Shown here: positions 7,075 to 13,955 of the stretch, piece after piece | How positions within the stretch are numbered: the first letter of the stretch is position 1 | Layout of the letters: the number at the start of each line of letters is the position of its first letter | Source: Flavobacteriales bacterium UBA7612 | GTDB lineage: Bacteria > Bacteroidota > Bacteroidia > Flavobacteriales > Weeksellaceae | Direction: 5' to 3' | DNA length: 15,293 nt | NCBI GenBank assembly: GCA_002484335.1 | Contig: DLJQ01000006.1 | Span: 1-15,293, forward strand | Position numbers and translations under genes: made by a program | The notes under the pieces: generated by a model | Database searches by the model: none | The model's input: only the letters and a program-made list of their open reading frames with translations | What the model was told of the DNA's origin: nothing

Positions 7075-7368
7075 TTAATTCGCTAAAACTAATATTTTAT
7101 TATTATTCATTTCTATGGTTCCTCCTTTTATATCAAATAACAAAGTTTGAGAATTAGCAGGAGCAGTGTAAATTTTTCCTGATTCATCATTAAACTTATC
7201 AAAAGTTTGAGAATGAACTTTTATTTTAATTGTTCCTTGCCCTAAAGTTGCAACGATAGGAGCGTGGTTATTTAATAACTGAAACTCACCATCTTTACCT
7301 GGTAATGTTACTGCATCAACTTCGGCATCAAAAATAACATGTTCTGGAGTTATAATTTGTAAGTGCAT
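7075..7368 (-). CDS. atpC: F-type ATP synthase epsilon subunit, short form
   Basis: 97 residues; the epsilon subunit of the F1 central stalk, which contacts gamma and the c-ring. The whole protein corresponds to the N-terminal beta-sandwich domain, with the typical LPGKDGEFQLLNNHAPIVATL-like core at about 22-42 (shown here in shortened form: LPGKDGEF, then NNHAP). The C-terminal two-helix domain that inhibits ATP hydrolysis in E. coli and Bacillus (total length about 130-140) is absent. The frame ends at a normal stop with a terminator right after, and short epsilon subunits are known in Bacteroidetes, so I regard this as a natural form and not a truncation. It follows atpD by 80 bases, with a terminator-like hairpin in between. 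Confidence 0.93.
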   Translation of the reverse strand: MHLQIITPEHVIFDAEVDAVTLPGKDGEFQLLNNHAPIVATLGQGTIKIKVHSQTFDKFNDESGKIYTAPANSQTLLFDIKGGTIEMNNNKILVLAN

Positions 7369-7381
7369 ATTCCTATTGTTT

Positions 7382-7430
7382 AAAAAAAAGAGTACTTAGT
7401 AACTTTAAAGAAAGAAACGTAAGCACTCTT
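7382..7430 (-). terminator. Terminator-like hairpin between atpD and atpC
   Basis: On the minus strand AAGAGTGCTTA (7430-7420) pairs with TAAGTACTCTT (7398-7388) over 11 bp, including one G-U wobble, around a 21-base loop. The stem runs straight into a T tract (A at 7382-7389 on the plus strand). The mismatch on the opposite strand (A facing C) suggests the structure is meant for the minus-strand transcript. It most likely acts as a leaky terminator or a 3' end-stabilising structure within the operon. Confidence 0.65.
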
Positions 7431-7448
7431 TTATATTGTTAAAATATA

Positions 7449-8957
7449 TTATCTAGCTTCTGCTAACATTTTTTCTCCAGCTTCTATCGCTTCTTCAATA
7501 GTACCACGTAAGTTGAATGCAGCTTCAGGATATTGATCAACTTCACCATCTAAGATCATGTTAAATCCTTTTATAGTATCTTTAATATCAACTAAAACGC
7601 CTGGTATACCAGTAAATTGCTCTGCAACGTGGAATGGTTGAGATAAGAAACGTTGGATACGACGTGCGCGGTGTACAACTAATTTATCCTCTTCAGATAA
7701 CTCTTCCATACCTAAAATAGCAATAATATCTTGTAAAGCATTGTAACGTTGTAAAATCTCTTTTACACGTTGAGCTGTTTCATAATGCTCTTTACCAATA
7801 ATTGCTGGTGTTAAGATACGAGAAGTAGAATTCAATGGATCTACCGCTGGATAAATACCTAGAGAAGCAATTTTACGATCTAATACTGTTGTAGCATCTA
7901 AGTGCGCAAAAGTTGTAGCTGGCGCAGGGTCAGTTAAATCATCGGCAGGTACATAAACTGCTTGTACAGATGTAATAGATCCGTTTTTAGTAGATGTAAT
8001 ACGCTCTTGCATAGCACCCATTTCTGTTGCTAATGTAGGTTGGTAACCTACTGCAGATGGCATACGTCCTAATAAAGCAGAAACCTCAGAACCTGCTTGT
8101 GTAAAACGGAAGATATTATCTACGAAAAATAATACGTCACGTCCTTGACCTTGTCCATCTCCATCACGGTAATATTCAGCCAATGTTAAACCAGATAAGG
8201 CAACACGAGCACGTGCACCTGGAGGCTCATTCATTTGTCCGAATACGAAAGCAGCTTTCGATTCTTTCATTAATTCTTTATCAGCTTTAGAGATATCCCA
8301 TCCTCCATTTTCCATAGAGTGCATAAACTCATCACCATATTTGATAATACCAGATTCGATCATCTCACGAATTAAGTCATTACCTTCACGAGTACGCTCA
8401 CCAACACCAGCGAATACAGATAAACCTCCGTGTCCTTTAGCGATATTGTTGATTAACTCTTGTATTAATACTGTTTTACCAACTCCTGCTCCACCAAATA
8501 ATCCAATTTTTCCTCCTTTTGCATAAGGTTCAATTAAATCGATAACTTTTATCCCTGTGAATAAAACTTCTGTTGCAGTAGATAAGTCTTCGAATTTTGG
8601 TGCTGGACGGTGAATAGGTAAACCATTTTGTTTATCTAAATTTCCTAAACCATCAATAGCATCTCCAACTACATTGAATACACGACCATTAATTTCTTCT
8701 CCAATAGGAACCATAATTGGTTGACCTACAGCGATAACTTCTTGTCCTCTTTGTAAACCATCAGAACTATCCATTGCGATACAACGAACAGTATCTTCTC
8801 CGATGTGTTGTTCAACCTCAAGAATTAATGTTTCTTTTCCTTCGCGAGGGACTTCTAATGCATCATAAATATTTGGAAGGCTTTCTGCGTTATCAAAAAT
8901 AACATCAATTACAGGTCCAATAACCTGTGCAATCTTACCTTTCTTTTGATTTGCCAT
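7449..8957 (-). CDS. atpD: F-type ATP synthase beta subunit
   Basis: 502 residues; the catalytic subunit of the F1 head, which makes ATP from ADP and phosphate. Visible landmarks are the N-terminal beta-barrel start (KGKIAQVIGPVIDV), the Walker A loop FGGAGVGKT (154-162), catalytic E187 in VGERTREG, the Walker B region DVLFFVDNIFRF (274-285), SALLGRMPSAVGYQPTLA (293-310), and an EELSEED version of the DELSEED lever near the C-terminus. An extra segment around 209-233 (DEFMHSMENGGW and following) lengthens the protein relative to the roughly 460 residues of E. coli AtpD and is, as I recall, usual in Bacteroidetes. It is followed by atpC only; the other ATP synthase genes are not here, which fits the split atp arrangement of Flavobacteriia. 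Its GC content is visibly higher than that of its neighbours, as expected for a highly expressed conserved gene. Confidence 0.98.
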   Translation of the reverse strand: MANQKKGKIAQVIGPVIDVIFDNAESLPNIYDALEVPREGKETLILEVEQHIGEDTVRCIAMDSSDGLQRGQEVIAVGQPIMVPIGEEINGRVFNVVGDAIDGLGNLDKQNGLPIHRPAPKFEDLSTATEVLFTGIKVIDLIEPYAKGGKIGLFGGAGVGKTVLIQELINNIAKGHGGLSVFAGVGERTREGNDLIREMIESGIIKYGDEFMHSMENGGWDISKADKELMKESKAAFVFGQMNEPPGARARVALSGLTLAEYYRDGDGQGQGRDVLFFVDNIFRFTQAGSEVSALLGRMPSAVGYQPTLATEMGAMQERITSTKNGSITSVQAVYVPADDLTDPAPATTFAHLDATTVLDRKIASLGIYPAVDPLNSTSRILTPAIIGKEHYETAQRVKEILQRYNALQDIIAILGMEELSEEDKLVVHRARRIQRFLSQPFHVAEQFTGIPGVLVDIKDTIKGFNMILDGEVDQYPEAAFNLRGTIEEAIEAGEKMLAEAR

Positions 8958-8992
8958 TATATGTAATGATTTAGTTTATTTTTATTTGGGTG

Positions 8993-9000
8993 CAAATGTA
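8993..9000 (-). promoter_or_regulatory. Candidate -7 box of the atpD promoter
   Basis: On the minus strand this reads TACATTTG, a full match to TAnnTTTG, 35 bases upstream of the atpD ATG. It predicts a leader of about 30 bases. Confidence 0.55.
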
Positions 9001-9100
9001 AGTTAAAAACATGTTATAATTAATATAAATTTAAGATTTTTATTCCAAAATACATATTTTTTTAAATTATAATCCATTGTGAGATAATTATTACTCTCCT

Positions 9101-10249
9101 TTAAACAGTTTTAGGCTTCTTTTTTCTCCTTCCCCACCAAATTAAAAAACCTGTAATTGGTAAAGAAGTTGCTACTATTCCTGCTAAAAATGTAGATAAT
9201 TTGCCTATTTGTCCGAACCATTGTCCCATGTGTAACTGCCAAACAACGTTTTCTACAGACTCATGTTTTATTAACTTTTCATTAACGTTAATTTTTTCTC
9301 CTGTATATCTATCAAAAATACTTATGTCAGCATTTTCTATACTCTTTAGTCCTACTTTACCAGATGTAAATAGGTAAGCTCCATTTTTTCTATTAGCAGA
9401 TTCCCAAATTCGAACCATTTTTTTATCTGGAAATTCTTTATCTAATACTTTATAAGCAAAAGGAACTAAATCTTTTGATACTTTTGTTGAATCTGCTTTA
9501 GGTAATGATTTCTCTAAATGAGAAAGATCACCTCCTGATACTTTTATAGTAAAATTCATGAATGGATTAAAAAAAATTATTAGTCCAGTTATACTTAATA
9601 CTAAGCATAATAACATAGAATAAAAGCCATATACGTTATGTAAATCATAATTAAATCGTTTAAACTTTGCTTTCCATTTTATTGTAAAACTAGCTTTTCG
9701 AGTTGTTTTAGTCCATTTTTTAGGCCACCATAATACCAAACCAGTAATAGTACTAATCACAAAAACAATTGTTGAAATTGCAACTATCCAGCCTCCTATT
9801 TTTCCAGCTAATAAAGAAGAATGTAAATGAGCCATTACAAAAAAGAAATGAATTGTATTATCTTGTTTTATAATCTCTGCTGTGTAGGGATTCATATACA
9901 ACATAATTAATTTTCTTTCCTTTGGAATAAATGCACGCATACGTATGCTTCTTTTAGGATCTTTAAAAAAAACATATTCAGAAACTTTGATTTCTGGATT
10001 ATAAATTTTTACTCCATTCACAATTTCATCATAAGTTGCGTACTTATGATTTTGAGGAACCTCAACATATTTCGATTCTCCAGCTGTATAATCAAAAATT
10101 TCATCACAATAAACAATAATTGTTCCTGTAAGACAAACAAAAACTAATATAATTCCTGAAACAATACTTGGCCAAAGATGTAACCAAGCAATTACCTTAG
10201 AAAATGTACTTTTTCCTTTCTTTTTAAGTATAGTTGACTTACTTCTCAT
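9101..10249 (-). CDS. PepSY-associated membrane protein, putative ferric-siderophore reductase (module 2)
   Basis: 382 residues; a paralogue of the module 1 PepSY protein. Four hydrophobic segments lie at about 27-48, 153-175, 207-229 and 350-372. Conserved histidines are H24 (WLHLW), H141/H143 (AHLHSS), H204 (YDLHN) and H340 (QLHMGQWFG). The C-terminus PITGFLIWWGRRKKKPK nearly repeats that of the paralogue (PVTGFLIWWGRKKKKPQ). The second periplasmic domain lacks the His/Asp cluster of its paralogue. The ATG overlaps the esterase stop codon (TAATG), so it is the third gene of module 2. The likely role is inner-membrane reduction of the siderophore iron handled by receptor 2 and the esterase, by analogy with FoxB-type proteins. 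I see no terminator in the 143 bases between its stop and atpD. Confidence 0.87.
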   Translation of the reverse strand: MRSKSTILKKKGKSTFSKVIAWLHLWPSIVSGIILVFVCLTGTIIVYCDEIFDYTAGESKYVEVPQNHKYATYDEIVNGVKIYNPEIKVSEYVFFKDPKRSIRMRAFIPKERKLIMLYMNPYTAEIIKQDNTIHFFFVMAHLHSSLLAGKIGGWIVAISTIVFVISTITGLVLWWPKKWTKTTRKASFTIKWKAKFKRFNYDLHNVYGFYSMLLCLVLSITGLIIFFNPFMNFTIKVSGGDLSHLEKSLPKADSTKVSKDLVPFAYKVLDKEFPDKKMVRIWESANRKNGAYLFTSGKVGLKSIENADISIFDRYTGEKINVNEKLIKHESVENVVWQLHMGQWFGQIGKLSTFLAGIVATSLPITGFLIWWGRRKKKPKTV

Positions 10250-11304
10250 TAGTATTTCATCGTTTTTAATTGCTTACTATCTGGATATAATTTTAATGCA
10301 TATGTTAATATTTTATTTGCATTATCCTGTTGATTAATTCGTTGAGTATATTTTATCAATTCAATTAACAAAGATTCTTCAGGAACAAAAGTGTGATTTA
10401 ATTTTTTAGAAAAAGTATCATATGTTTCTTGAAGTAATTCTGGATTTTGAGGAATTTCTTTTATTGGTAATTCAATTCCTTTAAATATTGCTACCATAGC
10501 ATCATAACTTGATGGAATTGGTACTGAACCATGATTGTAATCAGGATAATATTTCCATGAAGAATATAATTGAGTTGTTGGTAATAATTCTTCACAAAAT
10601 TTTCTAATTGTACTACCATGTTCTAATCGATCTTTTTGAGCATCAATTTTTTCATGAGCCAGTGCAACATATAAAGATTTATTTTTAAAGTCCTTTATTT
10701 TGAATTCTTCTTGAGCTTGTTTAAAAATTACTTTATTATCCCACCAAAGACTAGGATCTATTGCAATATATGCATCAAATGAATCTGTATGATTTAATAA
10801 TGTATAAATCGCAAATAATCCACCAAATGAATGTCCATGTAAAATATTAAAATCTGTTGTTCTAAATTTTTTATTAACGAAAGGCTTCAATTCTTTATCA
10901 ATAAAATTAATAAAATTTTCTGCTCCTCCACTTGTTTCGTACTGTAACTTATTATCTTTATTTTTAGATAAACTTTTTGTTGGAGTATAATCTTTCGTTC
11001 TATCTATATTTCTTATTCCTACAACAATCATTTCTGGTTGAGATCGAAATAAAAACTTAGTACTAAATCTTTCTAATGAAGCTACTAAAGAAAAATTCGT
11101 ATCTCCATCTAAAACATAAACAACAGGGTATTTTCCTTTAGCAAAATCTTGATTTGAATAATTTTGAGGCAATTGCACATCAATGATTCTATCTTCATTT
11201 AAGATATTAGAATGTATTGTATATGTTTCTCCTATTGTATAAGGTGTTTGAGCATGTAGTAAAGAGAAGAAGAAAGTTATTATTACGCTTAATATATTTT
11301 TCAT
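10249..11304 (-). CDS. Secreted alpha/beta-hydrolase esterase (siderophore-esterase-like)
   Basis: 351 residues. A signal peptide (MKNILSVIITFFFSLLHAQ) directs it to the periplasm. The body is an alpha/beta hydrolase of the esterase family that includes esterase D and the Fes, IroE and BesA siderophore hydrolases (PF00756 type): VVYVLDGD (61-68), nucleophile S159 in GHSFGG (157-162), IDPSLWWDN (182-190), and a probable catalytic H258 in DYNHGSVP. The acidic member may be E218 or D221. The last about 35 residues (ALKLYPDSKQL) look like a TPR-type helix pair. Position between a TonB receptor and a PepSY protein supports hydrolysis of a ferric tri-ester siderophore such as an enterobactin-like compound; a general carboxylesterase is the alternative. 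It is coupled to the PepSY gene by TAATG and separated from the receptor by a strong hairpin. Confidence 0.85.
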   Translation of the reverse strand: MKNILSVIITFFFSLLHAQTPYTIGETYTIHSNILNEDRIIDVQLPQNYSNQDFAKGKYPVVYVLDGDTNFSLVASLERFSTKFLFRSQPEMIVVGIRNIDRTKDYTPTKSLSKNKDNKLQYETSGGAENFINFIDKELKPFVNKKFRTTDFNILHGHSFGGLFAIYTLLNHTDSFDAYIAIDPSLWWDNKVIFKQAQEEFKIKDFKNKSLYVALAHEKIDAQKDRLEHGSTIRKFCEELLPTTQLYSSWKYYPDYNHGSVPIPSSYDAMVAIFKGIELPIKEIPQNPELLQETYDTFSKKLNHTFVPEESLLIELIKYTQRINQQDNANKILTYALKLYPDSKQLKTMKY

Positions 11305-11316
11305 TTTTGTTGAGAT

Positions 11317-11355
11317 AAAAAATAGTATTGTAAAAACAATTTTACAATACTATTT
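11317..11355 (-). terminator. Strong hairpin between receptor 2 and the esterase
   Basis: A perfect 16-bp inverted repeat: 11320-11335 pairs with 11340-11355 around a 4-base loop. On the minus strand the stem ends in ACTATTT and continues as T, giving about six T in a row before ATC. It lies 14 bases beyond the receptor 2 stop and ends 12 bases before the esterase ATG. The form is that of an intrinsic terminator placed inside an operon, so partial termination or protection of the receptor mRNA is likely. The stem itself is seen directly. Confidence 0.75.
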
Positions 11356-11368
11356 AATTAGTTAATAA

Positions 11369-13804
11369 TTAGAATTTGAATGTTAAATTAGCCACAAATG
11401 TTCTTGTTTGCTGTGGTTGAGCCCAAGAAAGTGTTGTCCAATATTTTTTATTAGCAAGATTATTTCCTTTTAATGCGATTCTAAATTTTGCCTTTTCATA
11501 GAAGATTGAAGCATCGATAGTACTAAATCCTGAAACTTTAACTGTATTTGCATCATTAAAGTAATATCCATCAGAGTAGTTTCCTCCAAAACCAAAACCT
11601 AATCCATTAAATTCTCCTCTAGTTAATTTATAACTCGCCCAATAATTAGCTGAATTATATGGAACACCTGCTGGACGATTTCCTTCTACAGAAGTACCTG
11701 TTGTTGTTTCTGCAGATTTTTGAAAACGACTACTATTATATCCATAACCAGCTATGATATGAAAACCTCTGAAAGGATTTGCAATTAAATCAAATTCAAA
11801 TCCTGTACTTTTTTGAGTTGCATCTTGTACACTTATAGTCGTTAAAGCACTTGTAGGATCTGTATTGGGAACTGTACGAACTTTATCCTTTACTTTTATA
11901 TCATAGTAACTAACTGTACCATTTATTTTTCCCTTTAATAATTCGAACTTGATTCCTGTTTCAAATTGATTTGATTGTTCAGGTTTAAAAAATTGTCTAT
12001 TATTATCAGCTAAAGTTGTTGGTTGCACATTTTTGAATCCATTCTGATAATTACCAAAAAGAGATAATTGATTTTTTATTATTTCATAAACAACTCCAAA
12101 TTTTGGTGACCAAGCTGTCTGCATGTAATTATTTTTCTTATCATTAAATCGATCTACACGAACACCAGCAGATACATTTAAACGATCAAAGAACTTAATT
12201 ACATCAGAAACATAAGCACTATAAGTAACTGTATTTCTACTATTAGCAGCTCTAGTTCCTTGACCTAAGAGAGTTTCATAAGTATTAGAGTTAATTGTTG
12301 GAGCATCTTGATTAACAATAGTTTGTTGTGCTTTAGTTAATCCTAAAAGAGTTGATGCAGACTTATCATAATCGTTTACTGTAACACGAGAATCTGAAGT
12401 AACTAATTGTGTAAAATCAACTCCTACTAAAAATTTATTTTCTATATCTCCCCATTTATGTTTTCCAACAAAATTTTGTTGAATTTGAGTTGTATTGAAA
12501 TTACTAGGTAAATTCATTATTCTTCGTTGTAGTAATCTTTCACCTGCATAATCTCCAGTTCCATCTGAAATTAATAGAAATAAATAGTTTGCGTTGTTAT
12601 CTGTATTTGAATAAGAAAAACGTGTATCAGAAGTCCAATGATCATTAATAATATAATTAGCATTTGCAAAAACATTCAAAACATTGGCTTTACTCGTCAA
12701 ATCATTAGAAGTATAAGATCTTTTAAAATCCCAATCTAATTCATCCAAATTCTTAATTGAAGTTTTTCCTAAACCAACATAAGTTGTATTTCTTTCTGAT
12801 TGAAAATATTCTATATCTAAACCTAAAGTTAAACGATCACTAACTAAATATTTAAATGTTGGAGCAATCATTAATGTTTTATTAACTCCTTGGTCTTGGA
12901 AAGACTTTTCTCTATGCACAGCAGCATTTATTCTAAATAATAAAGTATTGTCTTTGTTTAATGGTTTGTTATAATCTAACGTTGCTCTTCCCAAACTATA
13001 TCCTCCAGCAGAAATACTTACTTCACCTTTTTCTCCAACTGTTGCTTGCTTTGTTACACGATTAACTAATCCTCCGTAAGAAACTAATGTTGATCCAAAA
13101 AGTGTTGATGATGGACCTTTTATGATTTCCAAACGATCCAAATTAACAGGATCAGATAATGATACGTAATTTGTTGCCATTCCATTTCTTATTGCTCCTG
13201 CTCCATCAGCTCCTGTAAAACCTCTCATCATCATAGCAAGACCTGTACCTCCTGAACCAACTCCTAATGAAACATTGGTAACTCCAGGAGAAGACATTAA
13301 TGCACCTCGAAAATCTGTTGCAACTTGCTCATCTAATAATTCTTTTGGAACTACAGTGTAAACCTGAGAATTTTCTAAATTACTTAGTGGCATACGAGCG
13401 ACCATATCAGATTTTTTTTCTGCAAATCTTTTAGCTGCCACATTTACTTCACTTAAATCTATGGATTGATCCAAATACAAATTAAAATTATGAGAAATCA
13501 TTTTATCTTTAATAATAGATACTTGTACCGTTTCCTTTTTTCCATTTATCTCTGCAATAATATCATAAGTACCTTCTGATAATTCTGTAAAAGAATATTC
13601 TCCAGCTGCATTTGTAATAACAATTTTACCATTTATAGTCACTTTTACATTTTCTACAGGCTTGTTATCTTGATCAAATACTTTTCCTGATATACCAGTT
13701 CTTATATCTTCATTAATCATTTCGAATTTTACACTTGCATTAACCTTTACTGGAGAATAAAGTAAAAAAGTTAATGTAGAGGCTACTACTATAATTCTTC
13801 TCAT
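11369..13804 (-). CDS. TonB-dependent siderophore receptor with N-terminal regulatory-like domain (receptor 2)
   Basis: 811 residues; an outer-membrane receptor. A signal peptide (cleavage near NAS, 22-24) precedes a carboxypeptidase-regulatory-like beta-sandwich at about 36-110 (GISGKVFDQDNKPVENVKV, then GEYSF), the Bacteroidetes-type extension. A TonB-box-like DLSEVNV (116-122) follows, then the plug at about 135-252 with NLDRLEIIKGPSSTLFG and GGLVNRVTK, and a barrel ending in TFVANLTFKF. It shares AWSPKFGVVYEII and LFGNYQNGFK with receptor 1, and 37 of 41 nucleotides over one conserved stretch. It is the first gene of module 2, upstream of a secreted esterase and a PepSY protein, which points to an ester-linked siderophore. 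The promoter region carries the same palindrome as receptor 1. The ATG at 13804 gives a proper signal peptide. Confidence 0.94.
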   Translation of the reverse strand: MRRIIVVASTLTFLLYSPVKVNASVKFEMINEDIRTGISGKVFDQDNKPVENVKVTINGKIVITNAAGEYSFTELSEGTYDIIAEINGKKETVQVSIIKDKMISHNFNLYLDQSIDLSEVNVAAKRFAEKKSDMVARMPLSNLENSQVYTVVPKELLDEQVATDFRGALMSSPGVTNVSLGVGSGGTGLAMMMRGFTGADGAGAIRNGMATNYVSLSDPVNLDRLEIIKGPSSTLFGSTLVSYGGLVNRVTKQATVGEKGEVSISAGGYSLGRATLDYNKPLNKDNTLLFRINAAVHREKSFQDQGVNKTLMIAPTFKYLVSDRLTLGLDIEYFQSERNTTYVGLGKTSIKNLDELDWDFKRSYTSNDLTSKANVLNVFANANYIINDHWTSDTRFSYSNTDNNANYLFLLISDGTGDYAGERLLQRRIMNLPSNFNTTQIQQNFVGKHKWGDIENKFLVGVDFTQLVTSDSRVTVNDYDKSASTLLGLTKAQQTIVNQDAPTINSNTYETLLGQGTRAANSRNTVTYSAYVSDVIKFFDRLNVSAGVRVDRFNDKKNNYMQTAWSPKFGVVYEIIKNQLSLFGNYQNGFKNVQPTTLADNNRQFFKPEQSNQFETGIKFELLKGKINGTVSYYDIKVKDKVRTVPNTDPTSALTTISVQDATQKSTGFEFDLIANPFRGFHIIAGYGYNSSRFQKSAETTTGTSVEGNRPAGVPYNSANYWASYKLTRGEFNGLGFGFGGNYSDGYYFNDANTVKVSGFSTIDASIFYEKAKFRIALKGNNLANKKYWTTLSWAQPQQTRTFVANLTFKF

Positions 13805-13820
13805 TGTTAAAATTTGAATG

Positions 13821-13851
13821 TAAACTTAAGGAAGGTTTTATTTTTGTGCAA
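13821..13851 (-). promoter_or_regulatory. Candidate promoter of receptor 2
   Basis: On the minus strand TTG (13851-13849) is followed after 20 bases by TAAGTTTA (13828-13821), 7 of 8 matches to TAnnTTTG. Spacing fits the Bacteroidetes TTG / TAnnTTTG promoter. The TTG forms the last three bases of the palindromic operator, so operator and promoter overlap. The start codon follows 16 bases after the -7 box. Confidence 0.55.
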
Positions 13852-13879
13852 TTTATTTTTATTTATTCTAAATAAATTG
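13849..13879 (-). promoter_or_regulatory. Palindromic operator of receptor 2 (shared iron-box candidate)
   Basis: Perfect 10-bp arms (CAATTTATTT and AAATAAATTG) flank an 11-bp spacer that on the gene strand reads AGAATAAATAA. The inner 29 bp (13850-13878) match the receptor 1 site (2214-2242) at 27 positions, and the spacer starts with the same AGAATAA when read towards the gene. It overlaps the -33 TTG of the receptor 2 promoter. It also lies about 58 bp upstream of the ribF -7 box, so an effect on ribF is possible but less likely. Confidence 0.65.
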
Positions 13880-13936
13880 GATGAAAATCATATTTTAGCT
13901 TCTCCTTATTTATATTTTTTAATTTAAAAAACGGAT

Positions 13937-13944
13937 TAACTTTG
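13937..13944 (+). promoter_or_regulatory. -7 box of the ribF promoter
   Basis: TAACTTTG is a full match to TAnnTTTG. It ends 11 bases before the ribF GTG start codon, so transcription would begin only about 5 bases before the start codon. Confidence 0.6.
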
Positions 13945-13955
13945 TAAAAAAAACT

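Noticed and set aside
7075..7368. atpC as a truncated pseudogene
   Set aside because: The domain present is intact, followed by a proper terminator, and short epsilon subunits are known in this phylum.
8341..8526. Open frame on the plus strand inside atpD
   Set aside because: It is the antisense of the Walker A region of atpD; Pro/Ser/Ile-rich translation without a recognisable domain.
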